From Candidatus Pacearchaeota archaeon (GTDB taxonomy: Archaea; Nanobdellota; Nanobdellia; Pacearchaeales; GW2011-AR1): a stretch of 11,092 nucleotides of DNA. The position numbers and the translations under genes are program-made. Positions 1 to 6,237 of the stretch are shown here, in pieces (the first letter of the stretch is position 1; each line of letters begins with the position of its first letter). A model generated the notes under the pieces. It was not told the origin of the DNA and did not search any database. It saw only the letters and a list, made by a program, of their open reading frames with translations. The stretch spans positions 1 to 11,092 of the forward strand of contig JACPLS010000102.1 of NCBI GenBank assembly GCA_016186375.1, written 5' to 3'.

Positions 1-90
1 TAGTAAATCTTTATTTTATTATCTAAAAAGACATGTCTCTTAACACCCTTATTCGAGCCACGAAAACTTAACACTCTCGGTCAGCATAAC

Positions 91-100
91 CTTTATAAAA
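91..100 (+). promoter_or_regulatory. TATA box of the first membrane-protein gene
   Basis: The TTTATAAAA stretch is centred about 25 nt before the ATG at 121. This is the spacing seen before many first genes here, so transcription probably starts at or next to the start codon and the mRNA is leaderless. Confidence 0.6.
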
Positions 101-120
101 CCCTTCTACTTTTGAATAAA

Positions 121-459
121 ATGGATAAAAAGAGGCAAGGTGATAGAGAAAATAATATGAATAGCTCGGGCATTGCTGCTGTTATTTTTAGTATTTTAAG
201 CATTGTCCTCGGGTTGGGAATATTTCTAGGAACATTTGCGGGCCTTATACTAGGCATTATCGGTTTAATTTTTGCCATAAGACAGAGAAAAGTTAATTCT
301 AATTCCTGGTCAACTTGGGGAATTATTTTATCAATCATTGGTATTTTGATAAATATAGCAATAATAATTTTGTTAATTCAATTTATTAGGAATCAAATAA
401 TTCCTATCATTGAGCAGGCAGCTCAACAAGCCCAGCAATTGCAACAATATGCACAGTAA
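121..459 (+). CDS. Small multi-pass membrane protein (DUF4190-like architecture)
   Basis: 112 residues from the ATG at 121. A charged N-terminus (residues 1-16) is followed by a Gly/Ile/Leu-rich hydrophobic stretch (about 17-53, possibly a hairpin of two helices), a short basic loop (54-66, RQRK), another hydrophobic helix (about 67-90), and a Gln/Ala-rich tail (98-112). Two hydrophobic blocks around a basic loop, with a GLILGIIGL-type glycine pattern, resemble the small DUF4190-type membrane proteins, whose function is unknown. The ATG at 121 is chosen because it sits 25 nt from a TATA box; a TTG at 112 and an ATG at 157 (preceded by GGTGAT) are alternatives. The 3' end overlaps the next gene by 11 nt in another frame, suggesting a shared transcript. 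Topology is inferred from hydrophobicity by eye. Confidence 0.7.
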   Translation: MDKKRQGDRENNMNSSGIAAVIFSILSIVLGLGIFLGTFAGLILGIIGLIFAIRQRKVNSNSWSTWGIILSIIGILINIAIIILLIQFIRNQIIPIIEQAAQQAQQLQQYAQ

Positions 460-1015
460 AATCAAGCCATTAAACAGGAAAGGAGCCATTGAATTGTCAG
501 TAGGAACAATAGTCGTTATTGTTCTAGCAATGTCTATGCTTATCCTCGGTCTTGTTTTGATAAGAACCATATTTGTCGGGTCAAAATATAATGTTGATCA
601 ACTAAACAAAAATGTGGAAGCAGAAATTAATAAATTGTTTAATGAAAGGGGAGACAAAATAGTTCTATATTTAGCAAATAATCAGGCAGATGTTAAACAA
701 GGAAAAAGTTATGGAGTTGCATTTGGAGTTAGGAACACAGTAGAAGGAGAATCAGAAGCAGGAAAATTTTCATACAAAGTACAAGCCTCCGATGTTCAAA
801 AAGGATGTCAAATTTCTCTTCAACAAGCCGATAATTATCTAATTCTTGGAAGTACAGGCACATTTTCTTTAGCTCCTGGGCAAATAAGATATAATCTTGT
901 GAAAACACAGCCTTCATCATCTTCACCTCTATGTGAGATTAGATATGACATTTCCGTAACAAAAGACAATCAGCCATATGATTCAACATTCTTTATAGTA
1001 AAAATAACCTCTTAA
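449..1015 (+). CDS. Pilin-like secreted protein with class III signal sequence
   Basis: 188 residues from the ATG at 449; an upstream in-frame TTG at 410 would add 13 residues. The N-terminus is basic (MHSKIKPLNRKG), then AIELS and a hydrophobic helix at about 18-43. That is the layout of archaeal class III signal sequences, cleaved after the glycine (G12 here) by an archaeal prepilin peptidase such as EppA or PibD. The rest should lie outside the membrane; it looks beta-rich and has two cysteines (C120, C162) that could form a disulfide. The protein may be a minor pilin or a pilus-like surface anchor; no specific family is recognised for the ectodomain. No clear Shine-Dalgarno precedes the start, and the gene overlaps the end of the upstream membrane-protein gene, so coupled expression is likely. 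Confidence 0.75.
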   Translation: MHSKIKPLNRKGAIELSVGTIVVIVLAMSMLILGLVLIRTIFVGSKYNVDQLNKNVEAEINKLFNERGDKIVLYLANNQADVKQGKSYGVAFGVRNTVEGESEAGKFSYKVQASDVQKGCQISLQQADNYLILGSTGTFSLAPGQIRYNLVKTQPSSSSPLCEIRYDISVTKDNQPYDSTFFIVKITS

Positions 1016-1017
1016 AA

Positions 1018-1119
1018 ATGGCCGAGAAGAAAAAGAAAAATAGAGATGAGGAAGAAAATTGGGAAGATGAAATTGAAGAAGAGGAAGTAGAACAAGAAGA
1101 GTTTGATAAAGAGATTTAA
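1018..1119 (+). CDS. 33-residue charged microprotein
   Basis: ATG at 1018 lies 2 nt after the stop of the pilin-like gene; stop TAA at 1117-1119. The product begins with a basic block (AEKKKKNR) and continues as an almost unbroken run of Glu/Asp with one Trp, so it is strongly bipolar and acidic overall. No Shine-Dalgarno is visible; a TTTATAGT stretch at 992-999 could be a weak internal promoter. The TATA box of the next gene overlaps its stop codon. A second, unrelated-length microprotein with the same basic-then-acidic layout lies at 6949. No function is known to me. It could be a chance ORF, but it fits the inter-gene space neatly and its composition is coherent. Confidence 0.5.
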   Translation: MAEKKKKNRDEEENWEDEIEEEEVEQEEFDKEI

Positions 1120-1122
1120 AAG
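1114..1122 (+). promoter_or_regulatory. TATA box of the NFACT-R/CRM operon
   Basis: ATTTAAAAG, centred about 26 nt before the ATG at 1144, predicts a leaderless transcript. It overlaps the stop codon of the microprotein gene upstream. Confidence 0.55.
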
Positions 1123-1143
1123 CTCATTTGTCTATGTCTTTTT

Positions 1144-1749
1144 ATGAATAAAAATAAATATATTGAAAACCTAGAGAAAGATTATAGAAAATATCGTTGG
1201 TTCTTTACATATTCAAAAAAATTAGTCGTTGGAGGAAAGAATGCAAAGCAAAATGATTATCTTTTAAATGTGATAAAAGAATCAGGAAAACGTTTTAAAG
1301 TAATGCACACTTCAGAGCCAGGCAGCTCCTTTTCTGTTATTTTAATAGAAGAAAGCAAATTATCGGAGAATGATTTAAGAGAATGTGCTGTCTTTACAGC
1401 CTGCTTTAGTAGAGCTTGGAAACTTGGGCGAAAAGAAACAGATATTGATATATTTTCTTCTTCTCAACTTCACAAGGAAAGAGAGATGAAAGAAGGTACC
1501 TGGGGTGTAATTGGAAAAGTGGAAAAAATGATAGTACCCTTAGAATTAATTCTAACTAAACAAAAAAATATCCTAAAAGCAATTCCTGAACTTTCCAGTA
1601 AAAATAATATCCTTTTAAAGTTAAAGCCAGGAAAGTTACCAAAAGAAGACATGGTTAAAGAAGTTGAAACTCAACTGGGAAAGTCTCTAAATAAAGAAGA
1701 ACTTCTTTCAGCGTTACCTACTGGAGGATTCAAGATTTATGAAAAATAA
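1144..1749 (+). CDS. Standalone NFACT-R (DUF814) RNA-binding protein
   Basis: 201 residues. Residues 15-41 carry the NFACT-R signature (YRWFFT, then LVVGGKNAKQNDYLL). These are followed by the spaced H/G/S segment (MHTSEPGSSFSVI, 54-66), the helix SENDLRECAVFTACFSRAWK (74-93), and a DIDIFSSSQL strand-turn region with a degenerate KEGTWGVIGK (116-125). The C-terminal part (about 132-201) ends in LPTGG, like the tail common in archaeal versions. Full-length NFACT proteins (Rqc2/Tae2/RqcH) also have an N-terminal NFACT-N domain and helix-hairpin-helix/coiled-coil parts and act on stalled large ribosomal subunits. Those parts are absent here, so this is the single-domain form, proposed to bind RNA. 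It overlaps the next gene by 11 nt, in the 5' position of a translation-related block. Confidence 0.85.
   Translation: MNKNKYIENLEKDYRKYRWFFTYSKKLVVGGKNAKQNDYLLNVIKESGKRFKVMHTSEPGSSFSVILIEESKLSENDLRECAVFTACFSRAWKLGRKETDIDIFSSSQLHKEREMKEGTWGVIGKVEKMIVPLELILTKQKNILKAIPELSSKNNILLKLKPGKLPKEDMVKEVETQLGKSLNKEELLSALPTGGFKIYEK
1723..1729 (+). promoter_or_regulatory. Shine-Dalgarno of the CRM-domain gene
   Basis: GGAGGAT ends 9 nt before the ATG at 1739, inside the end of the upstream coding region. It fixes the start and shows that internal genes here use ribosome-binding sites while first genes appear leaderless. Confidence 0.7.
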
Positions 1750-2020
1750 AAAGCAGGAAATAAAATTTCAAATAGGAAAAAACGGTATCACCGAAGGAAT
1801 ATTGAATTCCTTAACATTAGTTTTTAAAAATCATAAACAAGTCCGAATTAATGCACTAAAATCTAGCGGTAGAGACAAAGAAATAATAGTAAAACTTGCA
1901 GACAATATATCAAATGAGCTCTCTCGTCGCTTATCCTGTTCATTAAGGTATAGAATTATTGGCTTTACAATAGTTTTAAGAAAGCAGTTGCCTAAATCAT
2001 TGAGAAAGCAACATTTATAA
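1739..2020 (+). CDS. CRM-domain (YhbY-like) RNA-binding protein
   Basis: 93 residues, the usual size for single-domain CRM proteins. The CRM hallmarks are present: the GxxG-like loop in IGKNGITEG (12-20), the VRINALKSSGRDKE segment (35-48), an amphipathic helix (49-66), and the closing IIGFTIVLRK strand (73-82). CRM/YhbY proteins bind RNA; the bacterial member associates with pre-50S ribosomal particles. The gene overlaps the NFACT-R gene by 11 nt and has a good Shine-Dalgarno at 1723-1729, so the two are translated from one mRNA. In many archaea a CRM gene sits just before eS19, as here, which supports a ribosome-assembly role. Confidence 0.85.
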   Translation: MKNKKQEIKFQIGKNGITEGILNSLTLVFKNHKQVRINALKSSGRDKEIIVKLADNISNELSRRLSCSLRYRIIGFTIVLRKQLPKSLRKQHL

Positions 2021-2039
2021 GGCATCTTTTTTAGTTAAC
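2021..2039 (+). terminator. Possible T-rich terminator after the CRM gene
   Basis: A run of six T (2027-2032) directly follows the CRM stop codon. Archaeal termination often uses T-tracts without a hairpin, so this could end the NFACT-R/CRM transcript before eS19. The tract is short and the call is tentative. Confidence 0.25.
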
Positions 2040-2057
2040 TTTATTAAACTTTTTACA

Positions 2058-2465
2058 ATGGACATAAGATCAATAAACCCACAAAAGTATAACACCTCCT
2101 TAGCTGATGCTTTAAAGAAATTAGATGAATTCAAGAAGCCAGAATGGGTTGATTTTGTAAAAACAGGAACACAGAAACAGCGCCCCAGTATTGAACCTGA
2201 TTTTTGGCAAAAAAGGGCCGCTTCTATAATTAGGCAGATATACATCAAAAAAATTGTTGGCGTTCAAAGACTTCGATCTAGATATGGGGGGAGAAAAGAT
2301 TTGGGAATGAAACCCCCTCATTTTAAAAAATCAGGAGGAAAAATTATACGATTAATTTTACAACAAGCAGAATCTGCAGGCCTAATAGAAAAAGCTAAGG
2401 GCAAGAGTGCCGGAAGACAACTTACAAAAAAAGGAATAGACTTTTTGGAGGCCATTGCAAAATGA
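2058..2465 (+). CDS. rps19e: Small-subunit ribosomal protein eS19
   Basis: 135 residues, within the archaeal eS19 range. Recognisable segments are the N-terminal ALKKLDEFKKPEWVDFVKTG (18-37), PDFWQKRAASIIRQIY (47-62), the basic loop GVQRLRSRYGGRK (68-80), and a C-terminal winged-helix-like part ending GRQLTKKGIDFLEAI (119-133). eS19 binds the head of the 30S subunit and is needed for subunit maturation. The ATG at 2058 starts the conserved N-terminus. No Shine-Dalgarno is seen; TTTATAA at 2014-2020 may serve as TATA box with a short leader. The stop overlaps the ATG of the following small ORF by 4 nt (ATGA). Confidence 0.95.
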   Translation: MDIRSINPQKYNTSLADALKKLDEFKKPEWVDFVKTGTQKQRPSIEPDFWQKRAASIIRQIYIKKIVGVQRLRSRYGGRKDLGMKPPHFKKSGGKIIRLILQQAESAGLIEKAKGKSAGRQLTKKGIDFLEAIAK

Positions 2466-2659
2466 AATTTTCTCTGACAGATAGCATAACAATAATATTT
2501 AAAGTATCAAAACTGAATGGAAGAGCAAAAAGTCATGATCATAAAATATTTCCAGTGTCAATTTCTTTTATTGGATTAATAAGTCAAGTGCCTAAAGTGG
2601 ATTTAATGTTATTAAGAGATCAATCGCTCTCGCATCAAAATATAAATACTTATTGGTAA
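2462..2659 (+). CDS. Unrecognised 65-residue ORF between eS19 and eL39
   Basis: The ORF overlaps the eS19 stop as ATGA and ends 3 nt before the eL39 start, so it fills this slot exactly. The predicted protein is rich in Ser, Ile and Leu, poor in Glu, and shows no motif I recognise. In many archaea this position is held by PDCD5, a Lys/Glu/Gln-rich helical protein; this ORF does not resemble it. Codons (AGA, GGA, ATA, TTA) match the neighbours. An A+T-rich TATA-like stretch lies near its end (2638-2647). It may be a real lineage-specific gene, a remnant of a replaced gene, or a non-coding spacer that happens to be open. Confidence 0.35.
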   Translation: MKFSLTDSITIIFKVSKLNGRAKSHDHKIFPVSISFIGLISQVPKVDLMLLRDQSLSHQNINTYW

Positions 2660-2662
2660 AAA

Positions 2663-2869
2663 ATGAAAAGAGAATATCAGAAAAAAGTTAAGCTTGCAGT
2701 TGCAGAACGCCAGATAAAATGGGCTCCATTTTGGGCAGTCTTAAGAAAACATGGGAAAGGTAAAGCAGGTCACGTGCATCCATCACAAATTACTGCTCGC
2801 AGGCGACATTGGCGCCAGACAAAACTGAAAATAAAGCCCAGGAGAATTCCAAAGAGTCACTTAGGATAA
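2663..2869 (+). CDS. rpl39e: Large-subunit ribosomal protein eL39
   Basis: 68 residues, longer than the usual 50 or so. The conserved core is clear: KKVKLAVAERQIKWAPFWAVLRK (7-29) and RRRHWRQTKLKI (46-57), with the family's basic, Trp-containing RRHWRRTKLKV signature. The extra length comes from a Gly/His-containing insertion between the two halves (about 30-45) and a basic C-terminal extension (58-68). eL39 is an extended protein lining part of the ribosomal exit tunnel. It starts 3 nt after the preceding small ORF and is followed 6 nt later by eL31. A TATA-like AATATAAAT at 2639-2647 is only about 20 nt upstream, closer than in other genes here, so its use is uncertain. Confidence 0.92.
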   Translation: MKREYQKKVKLAVAERQIKWAPFWAVLRKHGKGKAGHVHPSQITARRRHWRQTKLKIKPRRIPKSHLG

Positions 2870-2875
2870 AATATA

Positions 2876-3427
2876 ATGCCCGAAACAAAAACCCAGATGC
2901 TTGAAAGAGAATATGTAATACCTTTAAGAAGAGCATGGCTTAGAGTGCCAAAATACGAGAGAACAGGAAAAGCAATAAAAGCTATCAAAATATTTATTGC
3001 AAAGCATATGAAGGTTCCGGACAGAGACATAGAAAAAGTAAAACTCGATGTTTATTTTAATAACGAGCTTTGGTTTAAAGGCAGAGCCCATCCTCCTGCA
3101 AAAATTAAAGTAAGGGCAATAAAAGATGGTGAAAATATAAAGGTTAATTTTGCAGAAACACCAGAATATATCCGTTTCTTAAAGAGTAAGCATGATAAAG
3201 TAAAGAAGAAAGCAGAAATAAAAATAGAAGAGAAGAAGCCTGATGAGAAAGAAGAAAAAATCAAAAAGGAAGAAGAGAAGACCGAAGAGCAGAAGACTGC
3301 CGAGCAGGAAAAAGAAAAAGCTCTTGAGCAACAGCAGATTAAACAGGCAGAACAGCAGCAAAAAGCCCAAAAGCACATTACCAAGATTAAAGAGCCTAAG
3401 ATTCAAAGAATGGCATTGAAGAAATAG
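2876..3427 (+). CDS. rpl31e: Large-subunit ribosomal protein eL31 with long charged tail
   Basis: 183 residues against about 85-100 for a typical archaeal eL31. Residues 8-104 are the eL31 domain: LEREYVIPLRRAW (9-21), VPKYERTGKAIKAIKIFIAKHMK (24-46), DIEKVKLDVYFNNELWFKGR (51-70) and PPAKIKVRAIKDG (73-85). From about residue 105 a low-complexity Lys/Glu tail becomes Gln-rich (151-164) and ends in a basic patch (KHITKIKEPKIQRMALKK). The tail should form a long charged helix or disordered arm on the ribosome surface near the exit tunnel, where eL31 sits. It follows eL39 by 6 nt. Its stop lies 2 nt from the stop of the convergent membrane-protein gene, leaving no room for a separate terminator. 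The gene commonly next in archaea (aIF6) is absent. Confidence 0.93.
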   Translation: MPETKTQMLEREYVIPLRRAWLRVPKYERTGKAIKAIKIFIAKHMKVPDRDIEKVKLDVYFNNELWFKGRAHPPAKIKVRAIKDGENIKVNFAETPEYIRFLKSKHDKVKKKAEIKIEEKKPDEKEEKIKKEEEKTEEQKTAEQEKEKALEQQQIKQAEQQQKAQKHITKIKEPKIQRMALKK

Positions 3428-3429
3428 TT

Positions 3430-4011
3430 CTATCTAGTAGACCAATAATATACTGCTAAACCTCCCAGTGAGATAATATTAGCAATATCCGCAATTAATT
3501 TCTTTTTTTCTTTTGGCGTATCGCTTGAGAAATAACTTCTCCCTCCATTTACTCCAACATCTAGCCCATCTTTAAAAGTCTCTACAACTCTAAACATCGG
3601 ATTTCCTAAAAAGCCGGTCAAAGCAACACTTGCCACAGCGGGGATACCTGCCTGATATATGTTTTTTGCCCCAAAATATTTATAAAATAAATAACTTGCC
3701 AAAATTTCAACAGAGGCAAGACTTGCTCCATAAAGTCTATTAAACCAAATTTTTGCTTCTTTATCAGATCCCGACCTTATTCCTACTTTTTTTTGCAAGT
3801 AATTCTTAGTCCATTCAACCATGGGCCCGGTAGCAAAGTAATTTGTTGCTGTTCCAAACATTCTAATATTTGCGGATATTTCTGGAGGTATTCCCGATGC
3901 TAATTCAATTGGTAAAAGAAAGAGATTTCTAAATGCAGTAAAGCCCGAACCGACTGCAAAGTTCTTCCTCTTTGTTGCCTTTTCATATATTTTATCTATT
4001 AAATTGGCCAT
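3430..4011 (-). CDS. AlaE-like membrane protein
   Basis: 193 residues with several hydrophobic segments (about 22-36, 52-62, 95-112, 121-140 and 175-190). The N-terminal two thirds fit the spacing of the L-alanine exporter family AlaE: E36-x3-G40, E44 and S46, R50, N57, P63, then a GAKNIYQ segment (114-120) before a small-residue helix. AlaE of E. coli exports alanine; here only the fold family is suggested, from weak similarity by eye. The last 45 residues, with a KEKKK stretch and one more hydrophobic helix, go beyond the usual AlaE length (about 150). The ATG at 4011 is supported by a TATA box 26 nt upstream. The gene is convergent with eL31. Gene reality is firm; the family call is moderate. 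Confidence 0.6.
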   Translation of the reverse strand: MANLIDKIYEKATKRKNFAVGSGFTAFRNLFLLPIELASGIPPEISANIRMFGTATNYFATGPMVEWTKNYLQKKVGIRSGSDKEAKIWFNRLYGASLASVEILASYLFYKYFGAKNIYQAGIPAVASVALTGFLGNPMFRVVETFKDGLDVGVNGGRSYFSSDTPKEKKKLIADIANIISLGGLAVYYWSTR

Positions 4012-4033
4012 AATTGTCTTTATTCAAAAGCCC

Positions 4034-4041
4034 TTTTAAAT
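4034..4041 (-). promoter_or_regulatory. TATA box of the AlaE-like gene
   Basis: ATTTAAAA on the minus strand, centred about 26 nt before the ATG at 4011; predicts a leaderless mRNA. Confidence 0.55.
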
Positions 4042-4135
4042 CTTTGTATTTGTTACTACCTAATAGTTTATAAAAATAGAAAGATTTAAATATTTTAAAT
4101 ATTGAACAACACAATTTAAATCATATTCAGTTACC

Positions 4136-4144
4136 TTTTTAATC
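4136..4144 (+). promoter_or_regulatory. Weak TATA box of the AlkD-like gene
   Basis: TTTTTAATC is centred 26 nt before the ATG at 4166, the expected place, but the sequence is a poorer match than at other genes. Confidence 0.35.
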
Positions 4145-4165
4145 TGCTTTCTTCCTATTTATTTT

Positions 4166-4873
4166 ATGTCCGTAACAAAGATATCTAAGGATTTAAGAAA
4201 AAACGCAAATAAGGAAAAAGCACTTATTTTACAGAGTTTTTTCAAAACAGGAAAGGGTCAATATGGAGAAGGAGATATATTTTTTGGATTGACTGTACAA
4301 CAAACTAGAATTATAGCAAAAAAATACTCAAATCTAAAATTTGATCATTTATCAAAATTGTTAATTTCAAAAATTCATGAAGAGCGCCTCTGTGCTCTTC
4401 TAATTCTAGTTCATAATTATGAAAACAGTACAAATAAAATTGAGAGATTAAAAAACTTTAACTTTTACCTTAGAAAAATGAAATTTATTAATAATTGGGA
4501 TTTAGTAGACTTAAGCGCAGACAAAATAGTAGGAAAACATTTAATTGATAAAGATAAATCAATCTTATATAAACTAGCAAGTTCAAACAATTTATGGGAA
4601 AGGCGCATTGCTATTGTCTCGACATTTAATTTTATTAAGAATAATCAATTTAATGATACTTTGAAGATATCTAAAATTCTAATTAATGATAAGCACGATC
4701 TTATTCATAAAGCTGTTGGCTGGATGCTACGGGAGATTGGGAAGAGGAACATTGAGATATTAGAGGCTTTTTTAAAGAAGAATTACAAAAATATGCCTCG
4801 AACAATGCTTCGATATGCGATCGAGCGCTTTCCCGATGAAAAGAGGAAAGCTTATCTTAAAGGAGAGATTTAA
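4166..4873 (+). CDS. AlkD-family DNA glycosylase (alkylated-base repair)
   Basis: 235 residues, a normal length for AlkD, a HEAT-like-repeat glycosylase that removes positively charged alkyl bases such as 3- and 7-alkylpurines. Visible landmarks are FFKTGKGQYGEGDIFFGLTV (25-44), HEERLCALLILV (71-82), NNWDLVD (109-115), SSNNLWERRIAI (139-150), HKAVGWMLREIGKR (181-194) and MPRTMLRYAIERF (210-222). W111, D115 and W186 occupy the positions of the Trp-Asp-Trp active-site set described for Bacillus cereus AlkD, so activity is likely. The ATG at 4166 is the first in the frame and begins near a weak TATA box. The gene is divergent from the AlaE-like gene and followed by a gene with its own promoter, so it is probably monocistronic. 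Confidence 0.9.
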   Translation: MSVTKISKDLRKNANKEKALILQSFFKTGKGQYGEGDIFFGLTVQQTRIIAKKYSNLKFDHLSKLLISKIHEERLCALLILVHNYENSTNKIERLKNFNFYLRKMKFINNWDLVDLSADKIVGKHLIDKDKSILYKLASSNNLWERRIAIVSTFNFIKNNQFNDTLKISKILINDKHDLIHKAVGWMLREIGKRNIEILEAFLKKNYKNMPRTMLRYAIERFPDEKRKAYLKGEI

Positions 4874-4900
4874 AATAATTAGAAAGTTATCACAATAAAA

Positions 4901-4910
4901 TATATAAATA
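4901..4910 (+). promoter_or_regulatory. TATA box of the hypothetical gene at 4930
   Basis: TATATAAATA centred about 25 nt before the ATG at 4930, a strong archaeal TATA box for a leaderless transcript. Confidence 0.65.
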
Positions 4911-4929
4911 GGCTAATTTTTTACATATA

Positions 4930-5316
4930 ATGAATGGAAAATTAGTAAAAATTGCACCTCCTGAGAAAAGATATATTCCTTATATAAAGGGCGGTTCAGA
5001 AGACGTTGAAGATAGGTTAAAATCGGATTTTTCTGACACATTAAACAAAGATACGGAACAAGTTGGAGGAATAGCTCTTGCCTTAAATAATGCATATGTA
5101 GTTGGAGTTCCTTACTCTATATCGGACAGAAAATTAATTATGGGTCCATATTGTTCATTTTTTGGAAAAAAACCTCCTAAGGATTTAAAAAAGAAAAAAT
5201 TGTATATTCCTCTTGAGGAGATTTTAGCGTATCAAAGATTTGAATTACCTGGGGTATATAGAATCAGTGGAAGTAGCTATAAAATTAACACTAGAAATAT
5301 TGTACAATCTATATAA
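4930..5316 (+). CDS. Hypothetical cytoplasmic protein, 128 residues
   Basis: No family is recognised. The protein is soluble-looking, with no signal peptide or membrane helix. It has a Lys-rich patch (KKPPKDLKKKKLYIP, about 79-93) in the middle and several beta-like stretches (GGIALALNNAYVVGVPYSI, 46-64, and GVYRISGSSYKI, 108-119). The gene has its own strong TATA box and an ATG at the leaderless position, and codon use like the neighbours, so it is probably real. It lies between AlkD and Cbf5 with separate promoters on both sides, so context gives no clear functional link. Confidence 0.7.
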   Translation: MNGKLVKIAPPEKRYIPYIKGGSEDVEDRLKSDFSDTLNKDTEQVGGIALALNNAYVVGVPYSISDRKLIMGPYCSFFGKKPPKDLKKKKLYIPLEEILAYQRFELPGVYRISGSSYKINTRNIVQSI

Positions 5317-5333
5317 TGCCTTATAAAACAGCT

Positions 5334-5343
5334 ATTTTATATA
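5334..5343 (+). promoter_or_regulatory. TATA box of cbf5
   Basis: A TTTTATATAA stretch is centred about 26 nt before the ATG at 5365, again predicting a leaderless mRNA. Confidence 0.6.
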
Positions 5344-5364
5344 ATACCTAATTTATTATTTTTT

Positions 5365-6237
5365 ATGAATATAAATCTAGAAAAAATAAAATCATCGAAA
5401 AGTACAGAAGAATTGCTTAAATTTTCAATCATAAATATAGATAAACCTCTTGGATCAACGTCATTTCAAGTTTCTCAATTTGTGAAAAATTTGCTTGGAG
5501 TAAATAAAACTAGCCATCTTGGAACTCTTGATCCAACAATTGTTTCCGGTGTATTACCAATTGCACTTGGAAGAGCATGTCGCCTAAGTGAATATTTAAT
5601 GCACAGAGACAAAACATATGTTGGGATAATGCGTCTTCATAGAGAAATAAAAAAAGAAGATTTAGAAAAAGTTATTAAAGAATTTATAGGTAAGATTAAA
5701 CAATTACCTCCAAAACGCTCTCGAGTAAAAAGGGCAATTAGGGAAAGAGAAGTAAAATCCTTTAAGATTTTAGAAATCGATGGAAAAGACATTTTATTTG
5801 AAACAGAAGTTCAGGCAGGTACTTATATTAGAAAAATCTGTGATGACATAGGAAAAATAATTGGGGGCGCGCACATGCTCGAGTTAAGAAGAACAAAAGC
5901 AGGTTTTTTCACAGAAGATAAAATCTACACTTTATATCAGCTTGACAAAGCAGTCGAAGATTATAAAAAAAGATCAGATTTTGCATTAAGAGATATGCTC
6001 GTCCCGGGAGAAGTAATTTCACAGATTTTGCCAGTTATAAACATTAATAAACAAGTATTAAAGAAATGTCTTGCCGGAAGCCCCATATTTCTTAATTTTA
6101 TATTAAAAGAAGAAGAAATAAAAAACCTGGAAAAAGATGAAAAAATTACGGTGTTTTGTGAAGAATCATTTGTAGGGTGTTATAAATTCATAGGCTCTTC
6201 ATCAATTATTGCTGTTCCAGAGTTTGTTTATAATTAG
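5365..6237 (+). CDS. cbf5: Cbf5-type tRNA/rRNA pseudouridine synthase
   Basis: 290 residues, somewhat short for archaeal Cbf5 (about 330-340). Conserved TruB/Cbf5 blocks are IINIDKPLGSTSFQVSQFVK (22-41), the catalytic motif SHLGTLDPTIVSGVLPIALG (50-69) with the nucleophile D56, DKTYVGIMRLH (82-92) with the base-stacking Tyr (Y85), PPKRSRVKRAIRERE (115-129), AGTYIRKICDDIG (151-163) and GAHMLELRRTKAG (168-180). The C-terminal part (about 222-290) is a degenerate PUA domain. In archaea Cbf5 with Nop10, Gar1 and L7Ae forms guide-directed H/ACA RNPs and can also modify tRNA U55. The partner genes are not in this window. The stop overlaps the stop region of the convergent DedA gene by 4 nt. Confidence 0.93.
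   Translation: MNINLEKIKSSKSTEELLKFSIINIDKPLGSTSFQVSQFVKNLLGVNKTSHLGTLDPTIVSGVLPIALGRACRLSEYLMHRDKTYVGIMRLHREIKKEDLEKVIKEFIGKIKQLPPKRSRVKRAIREREVKSFKILEIDGKDILFETEVQAGTYIRKICDDIGKIIGGAHMLELRRTKAGFFTEDKIYTLYQLDKAVEDYKKRSDFALRDMLVPGEVISQILPVININKQVLKKCLAGSPIFLNFILKEEEIKNLEKDEKITVFCEESFVGCYKFIGSSSIIAVPEFVYN

Noticed and set aside
1..90. Possible end of an upstream gene at the left edge
   Set aside because: Frames on both strands are broken by stops after a few codons and nothing protein-like is readable; I see no gene or RNA here.
3052..3406. Long antisense frames rich in Phe, Ser, Leu and Cys opposite eL31
   Set aside because: They are the reverse reading of the Lys/Glu-rich tail, which avoids stops on the opposite strand; no promoter supports them.
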